A stretch of DNA of 64,000 bases from Gemmatimonadota bacterium (GCA_028873695.1 JAPPNU010000032.1:1-64000); one strand, 5' to 3'; shown: positions 17,766 to 27,688, counted from the first letter of the stretch. Notes: a model not told the origin generated them from the letters alone. Translations and numbers: made by a program.

Positions 17766-18536
17766 ATGGCCGGTACAGTATTGGCTGCGCAGATGTATAC
17801 GGTGCGTGAGTTCACACAGACGCCCGCGGACGTCGCGGCCAGTCTGAAGAAGGTGAAGGCGCTGGGATACGACGCCATGCAGGTGTCGGCATTTGGAGAC
17901 ATCAGCCCCCGGGAACTTAAGGACATGGCCGATGGCGAGGGTCTTGAGATCTGCGCCACCCACACCAGCTATGAGCGCATGAGGGATGAAACCCAGGCTG
18001 TTATCGACGAACACCTGCTGTGGGGATGCAGGTACCCGGCGATCGGCGGGCTCCCCCAGAGTTATCGTGAAGACGGAGGCGAGGGTTACAAACGGTTTGC
18101 CCGCGAGGCGTCCGAAGTCGCGCGAAAACTTGCCGGGGCCGGGCTCACGTTCGGGTATCATAACCACAGTTTTGAACTGGAACGCTTCGGAGATCGGACG
18201 GGGCTGCAGATCCTGTTCGAAGAAAGCGACCCCGAGGTGTTCCAGCTCGAAATCGACACCTACTGGATCCAGCACGGTGGCGGAGACCCCGCCGCGTGGA
18301 TCGGCAAGGCCGCAGGCCGGGCGGACCTGGTCCATGTCAAGGATATGGCCATGCGCGGCCGGGAGCAGCTCTACGCCGAGGTGGGCGAAGGCAACCTGAA
18401 CTGGCCGGCCATTCTGGATGCCTGCAAGGCGGCCGGAACCCTGTGGTACATCGTGGAGCAGGACACGTGCCAGCGGGACCCGTTCGAGAGCCTGGGCATC
18501 AGTCTCCGGAATCTGAAGGCCATGGGGCTGGAATGA
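17766..18536 (+). CDS. Sugar phosphate isomerase/epimerase (AP endonuclease 2 TIM-barrel family)
   Basis: A 256-aa TIM-barrel protein of the xylose-isomerase-like/IolE group. Metal-binding positions typical of the family are visible: GYHNHSFE (about 137-144), EIDTYW about 25 residues later, HVKD near 194, and a late VEQDTC strand. The reaction could be keto-sugar epimerisation, isomerisation or dehydration; the sequence alone does not decide. The gene begins after GGAAAGGAGCGGAAG and is followed 48 bases later by a xylonate-type dehydratase, so a role in sugar-acid catabolism is likely (inference). Confidence 0.85.
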   Translation: MAGTVLAAQMYTVREFTQTPADVAASLKKVKALGYDAMQVSAFGDISPRELKDMADGEGLEICATHTSYERMRDETQAVIDEHLLWGCRYPAIGGLPQSYREDGGEGYKRFAREASEVARKLAGAGLTFGYHNHSFELERFGDRTGLQILFEESDPEVFQLEIDTYWIQHGGGDPAAWIGKAAGRADLVHVKDMAMRGREQLYAEVGEGNLNWPAILDACKAAGTLWYIVEQDTCQRDPFESLGISLRNLKAMGLE

Positions 18537-18584
18537 ACGAGGTCGAGCCCGGATGACGTGTCCGCGACGACGTGAGGTGCCTTC

Positions 18585-20573
18585 ATGCCTGCCGTGAGTA
18601 ATCCATACCTGCAATCCGTCCTGCAGTCCGGAAACGAATCGGTCTTCGAGGTCCGAACGCGCGCGCCGGGACCCGAAGGCCGTCTGATTTCCCTCACCGA
18701 AGAACTGGTGGTTGAATCGCCGAGCGGGGATATCTTCGGGTACAGCCAGAACGCCGGCATGGGATGGGACCCGGCGGAACTGGGCCGGCCCGAGATTCTG
18801 ATCCTGAGTACGATGGGAGGAATTCGCGAGCCGGACGGACGCCCTGTCGCGCTTGGCTACCACACCGGGCACTGGGAGGTCGGGTTGCTGATGCGGGAAG
18901 CCGCCCTGGAGATTCACCGTTTGGGCGGCATCCCCTTTGCGGGGTATTGCTCGGATCCATGCGACGGACGTACGCAGGGCACGACGGGGATGATGGACAG
19001 CCTGGCGTATCGCAACGACGCGGCAACGGTGCTCCGTCGCCTGGTCCGGTCGCTTCCCACGCGAAAAGGGGTGATCGGCGTTGCTACCTGCGACAAGGGA
19101 TTGCCCGCGATGATGATCGCGCTGGCGGCAATGCATTCGCTGCCCACCGCGATCGTTCCCGGCGGCGTGACGCTTCCGCCGGACGAAGGCGAGGACGCCG
19201 GCAAGATCCAGTCGGTCGGCGTCAGGCTGGCGCACGGCGAGATGTCGCTTTCGGAGGTGCAGGACCTGGGCTGCCGCGCCTGCGCGACGCCCGGTGGCGG
19301 CTGCCAGTTTCTGGGTACGGCGGCCACGTCGCAGGTGGTGGCCGAGGCGCTGGGATTCGCGCTCACCCATTCGGCCCTGGCGCCTTCGGGTCAGGCAGTC
19401 TGGCTGGATATGGCGCTCCGGTCCGCCCGTGCGGTGTTCACGATGCAGGCGGCCGGACGCACGACGGCCGACGTGATAACGGATGCCGCTCTTCACAATG
19501 CGATGGTCACGCACGCCGCGTTCGGCGGCTCCACCAACCTGCTCCTGCATATTCCGGCTGTCGCTTATGCGGCCGGGCGCTCCCGGCCTACGGTGGACGA
19601 CTGGAGCCACGTGAACCGGCAGGTCCCGCGCCTGGTTGACGTACTTCCCAACGGTCCGGAGTTTCACCCCACGGTCCGGGCGTTTCTGGCGGGCGGCGTG
19701 CCGGAAGTCATGCTGCACCTGCGGAAACTGGGGCTGCTGGAAACGGATGCCCTCACGATATCCGGAGGAACGCTGGGTGAGAACCTGGACTGGTGGGAGG
19801 GATCCGAACGGCGAGCCAGGTTCAGGCAGGCGCTGCGCGATCAGGACGGGATCGATCATGATCATGTGATTATGGACGCCGACCGCGCGCGTGCGCGGGG
19901 GCTGACCAGCACGGTCTGTTTCCCCACGGGAAATATCGCGCCGGAAGGATCCGTAGTGAAGAGTACGGCAATCGACCCGTCGGTCGTCGACGAGGATGGC
20001 GTCTACCGGACAACCGGGCCGGTGAAGGTGTTCACCACCGAGCGGGCGGCTGCCGCCGCGCTGAAGGATTCCGGCCCGAAACGGGTAAAGCCTGGAGACG
20101 TCATGGTGCTGATCGGGCGCGGTCCGATGGGCGCCGGGATGGAGGAGATCGCGCAGATCACCACCGCGCTCAAGTACCTGGATTTCGGGAAACACGTTGC
20201 GGTATTGACGGATGCGCGTTTTTCAGGGTTTTCCACCGGGGCGTGCATCGGTCATATCGGCCCGGAAGCGCTGGCCGGCGGCCCGATCGGCAAGCTGACG
20301 GATGGCGACGTCGTGGAAATCGTGATCGACCGGAACGAGCTTTCGGGCACAATCAACTTCGTCGGCGTGGGCGAAACACGTTTCGGTCGGGAAGAAGGCC
20401 GCCGCATACTGGCCGACAGGGCCTCGCGTTCCGATCTTGCGCCCGACGCGGACCTGCCCGACGATACCCGGCTTTGGGCGGCCCTTCAGAACGTGGGCGG
20501 CGGAACCTGGGGGGGATGCGTTTACGACGTGGACGCGATTGTGCAGCGGTTGAACGGCGGTACATCTGCATGA
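18585..20573 (+). CDS. yjhG: YjhG/YagF-family D-xylonate dehydratase (IlvD/Edd superfamily)
   Basis: A 662-aa dehydratase converting D-xylonate to 2-keto-3-deoxyxylonate or a related aldonate. It matches E. coli YagF/YjhG closely as I recall them: NAGMGWD near the start, [30 protein letters not shown] (cluster cysteine), [15 protein letters not shown] (cluster cysteine), [16 protein letters not shown]-type DARFSG and TRLWAALQ near the end. Cysteines in SDPCDG, ATCDKG and GGGCQF would hold the iron-sulfur cluster. Length is as expected (E. coli 655). It overlaps the next gene by 4 bases (ATGA). Confidence 0.9.
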   Translation: MPAVSNPYLQSVLQSGNESVFEVRTRAPGPEGRLISLTEELVVESPSGDIFGYSQNAGMGWDPAELGRPEILILSTMGGIREPDGRPVALGYHTGHWEVGLLMREAALEIHRLGGIPFAGYCSDPCDGRTQGTTGMMDSLAYRNDAATVLRRLVRSLPTRKGVIGVATCDKGLPAMMIALAAMHSLPTAIVPGGVTLPPDEGEDAGKIQSVGVRLAHGEMSLSEVQDLGCRACATPGGGCQFLGTAATSQVVAEALGFALTHSALAPSGQAVWLDMALRSARAVFTMQAAGRTTADVITDAALHNAMVTHAAFGGSTNLLLHIPAVAYAAGRSRPTVDDWSHVNRQVPRLVDVLPNGPEFHPTVRAFLAGGVPEVMLHLRKLGLLETDALTISGGTLGENLDWWEGSERRARFRQALRDQDGIDHDHVIMDADRARARGLTSTVCFPTGNIAPEGSVVKSTAIDPSVVDEDGVYRTTGPVKVFTTERAAAAALKDSGPKRVKPGDVMVLIGRGPMGAGMEEIAQITTALKYLDFGKHVAVLTDARFSGFSTGACIGHIGPEALAGGPIGKLTDGDVVEIVIDRNELSGTINFVGVGETRFGREEGRRILADRASRSDLAPDADLPDDTRLWAALQNVGGGTWGGCVYDVDAIVQRLNGGTSA

Positions 20574-21334
20574 GTCAGCTCAACCCGTCGACGTCCGATA
20601 TCTGGCGCCCGCCGCCCGAATCTCCGGTGGCGTCGGACGATGAGATCCAGGTCTGGCGCATGAATCTGGACCGGCCGGCTTCAGAGGTCGACGAAATGCG
20701 GGATGTGCTTTCCGAAGACGAAACCGCCCGCGCCGCCCGGTTCGTCTTTGACAGACACCGGGCGCGTTTTGTTGTCGGCCGGGCATCTCTCAGGAGAATT
20801 CTGGGGCAGTACGTGGGGATGGACCCCAGACGGCTGGAATTCGGCTATGGATCGCGCGGCAAACCGTTCTTGAGAAAGGGTTCGGATGGAGACCGGTTGC
20901 GCTTCAATCTCTCCCACTCCGGCGAACTCGCGCTCCTCGCGGTGATCAGAGCGCGGAGAATCGGCGTGGACGTTGAACGCATCCGTGAGGTTAAAGAGCA
21001 CCTGCGGCTGGCGGGACGCTATTTCGCGACCGGCGAAGTCGCCGCGCTCCGGGCGCTGCCCCCGGAAGTCCAGTACGAGGCGTTCTTCAACTGCTGGACC
21101 CGCAAGGAGGCGTATATCAAGGCGTTGGGGACCGGGCTTGCCTGCCCCCTGGATGGATTCGAAGTCTCGTTGCGGCCGTGGGAGCCTGCGGCCCTGCTGC
21201 ACGTTGACGATGACCCCACGGCGCCCTCCGAATGGTTTATGCGGGCCCTGGCGCCCGGGTGCGGCTTTGCGGGAGCCGTGGCGTTGAAGGGAAGGGAATT
21301 CCGTGTTACCTGCTGGGAGTCCAGGGCCGGCTGA
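20570..21334 (+). CDS. 4'-phosphopantetheinyl transferase (Sfp/Gsp type)
   Basis: A 254-aa enzyme moving the phosphopantetheine arm from CoA to a carrier-protein serine. Diagnostic motifs are [19 protein letters not shown] (the acidic Mg site) and [18 protein letters not shown] (W-x2-KEA-x3-K). Length fits the Sfp class, which typically serves polyketide, nonribosomal-peptide or broad carrier proteins; no such synthase is in the window. The start at 20570 overlaps the dehydratase stop (ATGA), so translation is coupled to a sugar-acid gene, an unexpected pairing. Confidence 0.9.
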   Translation: MSQLNPSTSDIWRPPPESPVASDDEIQVWRMNLDRPASEVDEMRDVLSEDETARAARFVFDRHRARFVVGRASLRRILGQYVGMDPRRLEFGYGSRGKPFLRKGSDGDRLRFNLSHSGELALLAVIRARRIGVDVERIREVKEHLRLAGRYFATGEVAALRALPPEVQYEAFFNCWTRKEAYIKALGTGLACPLDGFEVSLRPWEPAALLHVDDDPTAPSEWFMRALAPGCGFAGAVALKGREFRVTCWESRAG

Positions 21335-21373
21335 GTCGGCCGTAGCGGGGCCGGTCGAGTCGTTGTGTTCCGT

Positions 21374-22363
21374 TCATCCTCCGGGAGCGGCGCCGGACTG
21401 CTCCCGGATATCTCTGTACGCTTCTGTCGCCGACTGGGGTTTCCCGTAGTCGGCGTCCCATTCACGCTCTTCAGCGGTCATTTTGCCAATGGCGCGCGCC
21501 ATCTGCCTGATGTGCGAACCCTCGCATCCGCAGCAGCCGCCGATATAGTTTACGCCGAGGTCCAGCGCTTTCTTTGCGAAATCGCCCATTTCGTAACGGG
21601 AGATCTTGGAGGAATCGAGCCTGTCCGGAAAGCCGGGCTGTCCGGTAAAGAACGGTACTTCGGGCGTGCATCGATAGGCGACCGGCTGGGCAGCCACGTG
21701 GCAGGCTACCGCCCCGCGCATCTGTTCGATGGCGGGGAGCATGAAGGTGGGGTCCTGCCAGCAGTTTGCGCCCACGACGTCGGCGCCCGCGCCTTCCAGC
21801 ATGCGCGCGGCCTCCCCCGGGCTCTTTCCGTCCCGCGTCTCGGGCCCTTCGAAGGCCATTGTGATCATCGCGGGAAGGCCGGTTTTCTGAACGCATTCGA
21901 GGGCAACGAGGGCTTCGCCCACGTGGAGAAACGTCTCGCCGATGATGAAGTCCACGCCTTCTGCCGTCTGGTAGCCAAGCTGGGCGTCGAACAGCCGCCG
22001 GCATTCGTCTTCGGATTCGGGGTACTTCCACGTGAGGCAGATATTTCCGGCCACCAGCACCTTCTCGCCGGCGGCCTCTCGGGCGATCCTGACGGCCGCC
22101 CGGTTGATCTCCTCCAGTCTCCCGGCGTACCCTGTCTGCGCCAGTTTGTTTTCGCTGGCGTAGAACGTGAGCACCTGCAGGACCTCCGCGCCGGCGTGTA
22201 CGAACTCCTCGTGCAGGGCCAGAAGCGCGTTGGGATTCTCGATCGTCACTTCCGGCGTGAACGGACCGGCCTGGACGTAGCCCCGGTTCTCCAGGGCGAG
22301 CAGGTACCCCCCGTCCCCCAGCACCACCCCCTCATTCAACCTTTCCAGTATCGATTCGGGCAT
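21374..22363 (-). CDS. Homocysteine S-methyltransferase family protein
   Basis: A 329-aa (beta-alpha)8 zinc methyltransferase of the BHMT/MmuM family. Zinc ligands are visible as Cys201 in GANC and Cys277-Cys278 in GGCCG. The N-terminal LGDGGYLLALENRG replaces the usual DGAMGTxL, and the IIGETF segment is conserved. It would transfer a methyl group from a donor such as a betaine or S-methylmethionine to a thiol; donor unknown. With the dimethylglycine dehydrogenase-like enzyme at 39.6 kb this could belong to betaine demethylation, but the genes are 17 kb apart. The start has a GGAG site. Confidence 0.85.
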   Translation of the reverse strand: MPESILERLNEGVVLGDGGYLLALENRGYVQAGPFTPEVTIENPNALLALHEEFVHAGAEVLQVLTFYASENKLAQTGYAGRLEEINRAAVRIAREAAGEKVLVAGNICLTWKYPESEDECRRLFDAQLGYQTAEGVDFIIGETFLHVGEALVALECVQKTGLPAMITMAFEGPETRDGKSPGEAARMLEGAGADVVGANCWQDPTFMLPAIEQMRGAVACHVAAQPVAYRCTPEVPFFTGQPGFPDRLDSSKISRYEMGDFAKKALDLGVNYIGGCCGCEGSHIRQMARAIGKMTAEEREWDADYGKPQSATEAYRDIREQSGAAPGG

Positions 22364-22403
22364 TGGATTGTCTCCGTTTTTCCATAAAGATAATCGGAAG
22401 GCC

Positions 22404-22430
22404 GTGCGCCCACAAGGGGCGCCCTGGATA
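22404..22430. repeat. Isolated copy of the short palindromic intergenic repeat
   Basis: GCGCCCACAAGGGGCGCCCTG in the 86 bases between two minus-strand genes is the palindromic core seen in the larger repeats at 37-39.6 kb, here without their longer arms. Confidence 0.5.
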
Positions 22431-22449
22431 TCTGACCGTTAAGCGTCGT

Positions 22450-23658
22450 TCATGCATTAATCCAGTGCTCTACCGGTTTTGAGAGAAATTCTTCGACCGC
22501 AATGCCGTCACCGCCGATGAGCAGGCTGCGGATCGGATGAAAGGCGTCGGCGAAGTCGGTCATTCCGGCCGGGTTCCGTCCGGTTCGCCCGCTCTTGACT
22601 TCTACGGCCATGACCGACCGTCCTGCGCGCACGACGAAATCCACTTCCCGGTGGCGGTCGCGCCAGTAGAAGACCTCACATGAGCCACCGGCCGCGGAAT
22701 TCACCAGATGCGCACCTACAGCAGATTCAACCAGTCTTCCCCAGAACTCCCGGTCGGTTCGCGCCTGTGCGAAGGTAAGGCCCGATCCGGCGGTCATCAG
22801 GGCGGTGTTGTAGACCTGGAACTTGGGGCTGGAACTCCGACGCCGCACAGCGGCCCCGGCGTACTTCTGCAATCCGCCGAGCATTCCCGCGACGCCCAGA
22901 AGGTCGAGATAGTGGGCCAGCGTGGTGGTGTTGCCGGCGTCGTGGAGTTGGCCCAGCATCTTCGAATAGGAAAGGATCTGCCCCGAATAGGCGCAGCCCA
23001 ATTCGAACAACCGGCGCAGCAAGGCCGGTTTGTCCACCCGTGAGAGGAGAAGGACGTCCCGGGCAATCGTCGTCTCGATGAGCGAGTCCCTGATGTACCG
23101 CGACCATCTGGCCGGCTCCCCCATCAGCGGCGCCGCGCCCGGATAGGCCCCGTAGAACAGAAACTGCTCCAGGGACCAGCCGAACGCGGTCCGCATTTCG
23201 AGAAAGCTCCAGTGCGGTACGTGGAGCAATTCGAAACGCCCGGCGAGGCTCTCGGTGAGTCCCCGCCCGATCAGAAGTTGCGTTGAACCCGATAGGACAA
23301 CCTTCAGCCGTCGCCGGCTCCGAGTATCCTCGTCCCACAGTCGCTTGACCGCCTCGGACCAGTTCGGCGCCTTTTGTACCTCGTCAAGGATGAGAAGCGC
23401 GCCGTCGTCCCCTGCATCGCGTTCGAGCAGCCGCGCCGCGTCCCACTGCTGTGCGATCCACTCCGACCCTCGCAACGTGGGTTCGTCTGCGCTTGCATAG
23501 CGATACGGCAACCCCGTTTTCTCCGCAACCTGCGTGATCAGGGTCGTCTTGCCCACCTGCCGCGCTCCGGTGATCACCTGAATAAAACGCCGCGGCTCGC
23601 CCAGACGGCGCAGCAAATCTTCACCGTGCGGTCGCGTATATGACAAATTACTCAACAT
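22450..23658 (-). CDS. ATP-binding protein with DUF4143 domain
   Basis: A 402-aa STAND-like/AAA ATPase. Walker A is GARQVGKTT (residues 31-39), Walker B LLILDEVQ (about 90-97), and a sensor-like LSGS follows. The C-terminal half (about 200-400) carries the DUF4143 nuclease-like domain with a late REVDFVVR...VAVEVKSG, a PD-(D/E)XK-type D...E-x-K pattern. Such genes are widespread, often next to toxin-antitoxin and defence loci; the target is unknown. Two tight palindromes cover its start codon and leader, suggesting self-regulation. Confidence 0.85.
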   Translation of the reverse strand: MLSNLSYTRPHGEDLLRRLGEPRRFIQVITGARQVGKTTLITQVAEKTGLPYRYASADEPTLRGSEWIAQQWDAARLLERDAGDDGALLILDEVQKAPNWSEAVKRLWDEDTRSRRRLKVVLSGSTQLLIGRGLTESLAGRFELLHVPHWSFLEMRTAFGWSLEQFLFYGAYPGAAPLMGEPARWSRYIRDSLIETTIARDVLLLSRVDKPALLRRLFELGCAYSGQILSYSKMLGQLHDAGNTTTLAHYLDLLGVAGMLGGLQKYAGAAVRRRSSSPKFQVYNTALMTAGSGLTFAQARTDREFWGRLVESAVGAHLVNSAAGGSCEVFYWRDRHREVDFVVRAGRSVMAVEVKSGRTGRNPAGMTDFADAFHPIRSLLIGGDGIAVEEFLSKPVEHWINA

Positions 23659-23688
23659 AATGAGTAATTATACTCAATACATTGAGTA
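23648..23688 (-). promoter_or_regulatory. Twin operator-like palindromes at the start of the DUF4143 ATPase gene
   Basis: Site 1: TTACTCA (23648-23654), six bases, TGAGTAA (23661-23667); it overlaps the ATG at 23656-23658. Site 2: TACTCAAT (23671-23678), two bases, ATTGAGTA (23681-23688). Both arms in each site are perfect and share ACTCA/TGAGT. They are two helical turns apart centre to centre, as expected for cooperative repressor binding. The regulator is unknown. Confidence 0.55.
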
Positions 23689-23765
23689 AATGGTAGTGGT
23701 TTTTTGATTTCGTGGGATGATGGGTTGGATTGGAGGTTTTGACGAAGAGTAAGGAGACCTGACGC

Positions 23766-24530
23766 TCAAGCCGCCAGTTCCATTCGGGAGCCATCGCGCT
23801 GGCTCCACACTACCGGTTTGACGTCGTAGTTCCGAAGCGCGGCCATCACTGTGTGGTCCACCTTTTTTTCGGAATCATTCAGCAAGGCGTACATGCGAGA
23901 TTCAGGAGTGCGGACCTCCTTGGTGTCGGTCCACGCAAATACAACATTCTCAGCGGTAGAGCGACTCGGGCGATTGACCGTCCGTATGAGCCGCTCCGGG
24001 TGCTGCCGGGACTTTGGAATCACGAAATCAAAGAGATGATCATACCCGGTCTGACCCGTAAACTTCACTTTCGGTGTATGGCGAATATCGTGTAGATCAA
24101 GCCAGGCTTCGACATCTTCATAGAAAATGTTCACTACCGTGGGACCCGCCATGTAGAACATATCGTTGACGGCCAGCATCGCCTGCAAGAGATTGTGTTT
24201 GCGCATTGCGAAATTGTCAGCTGATGCATTGACCTGTAACGCACGTCCGTCTATTTGGACGCCAAAACCATTGAGTGTCATCTGGAGTAGATCTTGACGT
24301 TTCGGACTTTCGAGATTGCAACCACTGTGGGCAAGATCCTCAATCGTATATCCGTCGTCCGTTAACACGAATCCTCCATTGGATTCCCTTGCGTATATCT
24401 GCAAATAATCGTTGTGTCGATCCAGATATGGCGTGGTTATCTCGACCCACTTGTCGATCTGGTTCAGGACTGTCTTGTCGTTAAGCCAGGCATAATAGTC
24501 ATCAATGAGAATCTGAATTTCCCGTATCAT
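23766..24530 (-). CDS. DUF1828/DUF1829 domain protein
   Basis: A 254-aa protein with an N-terminal DUF1828 region ([12 protein letters not shown]... through the [11 protein letters not shown] segment, about residues 1-110) and a C-terminal DUF1829 region ([11 protein letters not shown] ... SRMYALLND, about 135-235). The start at 24530 is chosen because GGGAG lies just upstream and the first domain begins there; the frame is open further. Function is not established for either domain. They are common on mobile and defence-rich DNA. It is 186 bases after the SIR2 gene on the same strand, so it may be its last co-transcribed partner or independent. Confidence 0.75.
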   Translation of the reverse strand: MIREIQILIDDYYAWLNDKTVLNQIDKWVEITTPYLDRHNDYLQIYARESNGGFVLTDDGYTIEDLAHSGCNLESPKRQDLLQMTLNGFGVQIDGRALQVNASADNFAMRKHNLLQAMLAVNDMFYMAGPTVVNIFYEDVEAWLDLHDIRHTPKVKFTGQTGYDHLFDFVIPKSRQHPERLIRTVNRPSRSTAENVVFAWTDTKEVRTPESRMYALLNDSEKKVDHTVMAALRNYDVKPVVWSQRDGSRMELAA

Positions 24531-24716
24531 GTGAAAAGCTCCCGTTGGACGTTTGGCGGTCGGGTAACGTTGCAGTACTGCAGGTATTCTTCGAAGATCA
24601 CGGACGAATGGCGGCCAGAGTGCGGACCGAACAGGTGACCATCCGGACGATAGCCGCAACACGACCTCCGAATGCGGCCTCGCGTTCCTGTGAATTGAGT
24701 GACCTACGACCGAATT

Positions 24717-26468
24717 TCACCGCCAACGCAAATTCGGTAGGAATTCCTTTAATTTCGTCAGCCCCTGCTTGCACTCCTCGGCCGTCGCGCCAAAAATACC
24801 GCTTGTTACGTAGGGCGATTCGTCTTGCATTGTTTCCAGCGATTTCTCAATCTCCTGAAAAACCCGGATTCGTTCTCGTCGGTATGCAAAGGCTCCAAGC
24901 GGCGGCCAGTATGCCACTTCTACCGGATCTTCGTGCGCGCAACCTAGCGCCATGAGTGTTTCGAGCTTGTCGAATACTCGTGTGTACCGTTTGACGTCGG
25001 GGATGATACGATCTGTGTGCGTTTGCAAGACGTCGTGAATCCAAGCGTTTAGCGGTGTGTGACGATTTTCCATTCCTTTCAATTCCTGCATTTCCTGTCC
25101 GCCTTCATCAAACATGCAAGACGGAGGAAGTACCCTTACGGCGGCCAGATCCTCTTTGTGTTGTCTGTGAATCGTCGTCCCAAAGAGATTCCGTAGAAAC
25201 CGAAGGCGACCCGCTTCAACTGCGCCGAGTCCCAACGCATAGAGCAGCAGAGTCGCGGGGTATTTCACTAAATCAATCCAAAATACAACTCCGCCAGTTA
25301 AGTCAGTCGAACCCAGACGCTGCAACGCTCGTTGCCAAACTTGATTGTGTTCTTCTTCAGCCCATCGGCCGCCACTCGTCGCCATCGCCATTAAAGTTGC
25401 ACATGCAGCCTCATACCTGCGTAATCGTTTAGTAACTGACTCGCTGTCTATAGATGCGCTAAGCTGCACGTCGAAATCCTCTCCCGACGTCATCTCTACA
25501 ACCTGCTCAACGGTTTGTTGGATCAGATTTGACAACTGAATCCGGTATCGAGGATCCGGAAGGTAGCGTTCCAAACTCGCTACGGCCGATTCGGTGGAGA
25601 GTGGGTGAGGCCTCGAATACTCCTCAATGGACGTGACATTCTGCTGAATTTCGGCGAAAAACGCGTCGGCGTCTTCGATCTTGATTACCTGTGCCCCGCG
25701 CAGGTCAATCAGCCGCTGGGCTTTGTCCTCTGACTTGCCGCGTACCGCCCAAAACGTCGTGAACCTGCGTGATGGAGCCCGGGATAACGCACTGCGCAAC
25801 GCGGCGTCCCATTCCGCGGACCATCCGCATACGATAAGGCCGAACTCGTCGAATATCCTGTCCAGGAGCTCATCAAACTCGCGCGGAAACTCATCAAGTT
25901 CGGCGGGCGTATTTCTAATACGAGTATCGAGATAATCGCCATTTACCTTGAAAACACAACAATCGGTGTGGATCAAGGGAAGAGCACCTTGAACCTGATC
26001 GGGTGAACTTAGGATTGTCGGTTCGACTCCTTCATCTCTGAGGGCAGTTTCCAGAAGTTGGTCGAAATTCGTCGTGATGATGACCTTGATAAATCCGTTC
26101 GCGGCCAATCCCGCGATAGCTCGGTGTGCCGCCGTAGGGGCTTTTGCGCCTTCCTCACGCTCCTTGTCAGTCGGTTCAAAATACGCCCCAAGCAATTGTT
26201 GTCTCTCTGCTTGCGTTTTGGCAATGTCGTTAAGCAGGTCGGAGTAAGACGCCTCCTTCCCGAATTTCTCCAAATACCAGCGTTCAGGTTCGGAACCGCA
26301 TTCCTCCCCGTGAGATGCCGCCAGTTTGCAAATCAAATTCAGCGTTATCTCCCAGCCCGTAGGAATCATCGCCGACCGGGATACCCCCGAGCCTACAAGA
26401 ACGGCATACACGCCAGGATTGGCCTGCATCGAAAAAGCCAGCGAATGGATGGGATCGATTGACCTCAT
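24717..26468 (-). CDS. SIR2-domain protein, probable NAD-depleting defence effector
   Basis: A 583-aa protein with an N-terminal SIR2 domain (about 1-260): NAD-loop VGSGVSRS (25-32), TTNFDQLLE (132-140), FKVNGDYLD (173-181) and LIVCGWS (211-217). Defence-type SIR2 proteins (ThsA, DSR, SIR2-STAND and others) hydrolyse NAD+ when infection is sensed. Here Asn176 is where K-x-H-G-[DS] normally has its catalytic His, so activity needs testing. The C-terminal about 320 residues are helical and unrecognised, possibly sensory. Its start overlaps the stop of the upstream 379-aa gene by 4 bases, so the two are a translational pair. Confidence 0.8.
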   Translation of the reverse strand: MRSIDPIHSLAFSMQANPGVYAVLVGSGVSRSAMIPTGWEITLNLICKLAASHGEECGSEPERWYLEKFGKEASYSDLLNDIAKTQAERQQLLGAYFEPTDKEREEGAKAPTAAHRAIAGLAANGFIKVIITTNFDQLLETALRDEGVEPTILSSPDQVQGALPLIHTDCCVFKVNGDYLDTRIRNTPAELDEFPREFDELLDRIFDEFGLIVCGWSAEWDAALRSALSRAPSRRFTTFWAVRGKSEDKAQRLIDLRGAQVIKIEDADAFFAEIQQNVTSIEEYSRPHPLSTESAVASLERYLPDPRYRIQLSNLIQQTVEQVVEMTSGEDFDVQLSASIDSESVTKRLRRYEAACATLMAMATSGGRWAEEEHNQVWQRALQRLGSTDLTGGVVFWIDLVKYPATLLLYALGLGAVEAGRLRFLRNLFGTTIHRQHKEDLAAVRVLPPSCMFDEGGQEMQELKGMENRHTPLNAWIHDVLQTHTDRIIPDVKRYTRVFDKLETLMALGCAHEDPVEVAYWPPLGAFAYRRERIRVFQEIEKSLETMQDESPYVTSGIFGATAEECKQGLTKLKEFLPNLRWR

Positions 26469-27604
26469 TCACCCTCTTCCTGCACGTCCTGCTGCGGAAT
26501 GACGGCCACAATGCGTGGATTCAGCAAGCGGTGGCGTTTGCCGTTACCCACAAGATCACCTGCGATAATCACGGACGCCTTGTATTGATGAGCCCTCATG
26601 GCTCGCTCATAATCGGAACGGGTCAGAACGGCTTCAACGGGCTGAATTTGCCCTTCAAAGTGTGCTCGCAACGTGACTATCGCATCCGCTGTCTCCGGGC
26701 GGCCCGTCCGCCTCTGCACAAATCCGAATAGCAGCACGTCCGGTTTGGGTCCGCTTTCACGAAACAGGCGTGCGGCCTCCCGGAGGATGGGGACATCTGA
26801 ATTGGCAAAATGAACGATCTCACGCGACGGATTCATCGGACGGGTGCGGGCCCAGGTCAGACTGACGTCCATGCTTTCGTAGGGTTCGACCAACCTCACG
26901 AGCGCTTCGCAGAAATTGGCGCTTACCCCGTCTTCCACGGCCAGGTGAAAAGCGTTTGCGTTGCCACCCATAATTCCTTCCAGCGCACGCCTGGCGGCTC
27001 GCAGCGCGGAAACCAGACGCCTTGTCATCCTTCGCTCAATCGGGCCTTCGGTGTGCTCCGTATTGTGTATGAATGACTGTTGTACGGGTGGCGACACGAC
27101 AGGGGTCAGCAGGGTTGCAACAAAGCTTTGTTGGTCGGTCTGACCCGTTCGCAATTTTCTGACGAAGTTCCGGGACGCCTTGTCAGCCGCAGCGCGATAG
27201 ACCGACCGCGGATCATGCAGCGAACAGGCTGCTGCCAGGACCAAATCACGTGCGCCGCGCGCAAGGTCGATCCGATCGCTTGCCGACGCGGCGCCATCGC
27301 CGTCGTCAACGGCCCGCACCCGAATGACGTCTCGATCGGAGGCTATCAGGTCGTGGTAGACAGCAAGTTCGTCGGTACCGGAAACGTCGGCGTAGATTTC
27401 AATGAGTCGTGATACGACGTTCGCATAGTCACCCAATTGGTCGGTTCTTGGCAAGATGACTTCGGGCAAACCATCCGCCGTGTAGACGTCTGAAGAGTCG
27501 CCGTAGTTGTCCACCCGCTTCCAACCCGCTGCACGGGCAAAGGCCGACAGAGCACCGGGCGAAATATCTTTCAGGTGTCGCTTGTCTTTAATTTCGACTC
27601 TCAT
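26465..27604 (-). CDS. Unrecognised partner protein of the SIR2 gene
   Basis: A 379-aa soluble protein I cannot assign to a named domain. The first about 60 residues look like a compact alpha-beta unit (PGALSAFARAAGW, then GLPEVILPRT). The middle is helical and basic, with a conserved-looking LRTGQTDQQSFVATLLTPVV segment at about 160-180. The C-terminal third has VHFANSDVPILREAARLF and TLRAHFEGQ, suggesting a beta-rich core like those used for ligand or protein recognition. No nuclease, helicase or ATPase motif is visible. The ATGA overlap with the SIR2 start implies stoichiometric co-expression; sensor, activator or inhibitor of the SIR2 enzyme is the inference to test. Confidence 0.7.
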   Translation of the reverse strand: MRVEIKDKRHLKDISPGALSAFARAAGWKRVDNYGDSSDVYTADGLPEVILPRTDQLGDYANVVSRLIEIYADVSGTDELAVYHDLIASDRDVIRVRAVDDGDGAASASDRIDLARGARDLVLAAACSLHDPRSVYRAAADKASRNFVRKLRTGQTDQQSFVATLLTPVVSPPVQQSFIHNTEHTEGPIERRMTRRLVSALRAARRALEGIMGGNANAFHLAVEDGVSANFCEALVRLVEPYESMDVSLTWARTRPMNPSREIVHFANSDVPILREAARLFRESGPKPDVLLFGFVQRRTGRPETADAIVTLRAHFEGQIQPVEAVLTRSDYERAMRAHQYKASVIIAGDLVGNGKRHRLLNPRIVAVIPQQDVQEEGE

Positions 27605-27688
27605 TGAAAGCGCTCATAGAGATAGATAGAAATCGGTTGGACGTCTCTGGCACCAACATTTGCCGAATCACTAATCCTGTGGCGTTCA

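Noticed and set aside
17343..20195. A very long open frame (950 codons) on the minus strand across the isomerase and xylonate dehydratase genes.
   Set aside because: It is the GC-driven mirror of two genes with clear family motifs on the plus strand. Its translation is rich in Arg, His and Gly and shows no domain.
24531..24662. A longer start for the DUF1828/1829 protein at 24662.
   Set aside because: The extra 44 residues are not domain-like and overlap no ribosome site; ATG 24530 has GGGAG upstream and begins at the domain edge.
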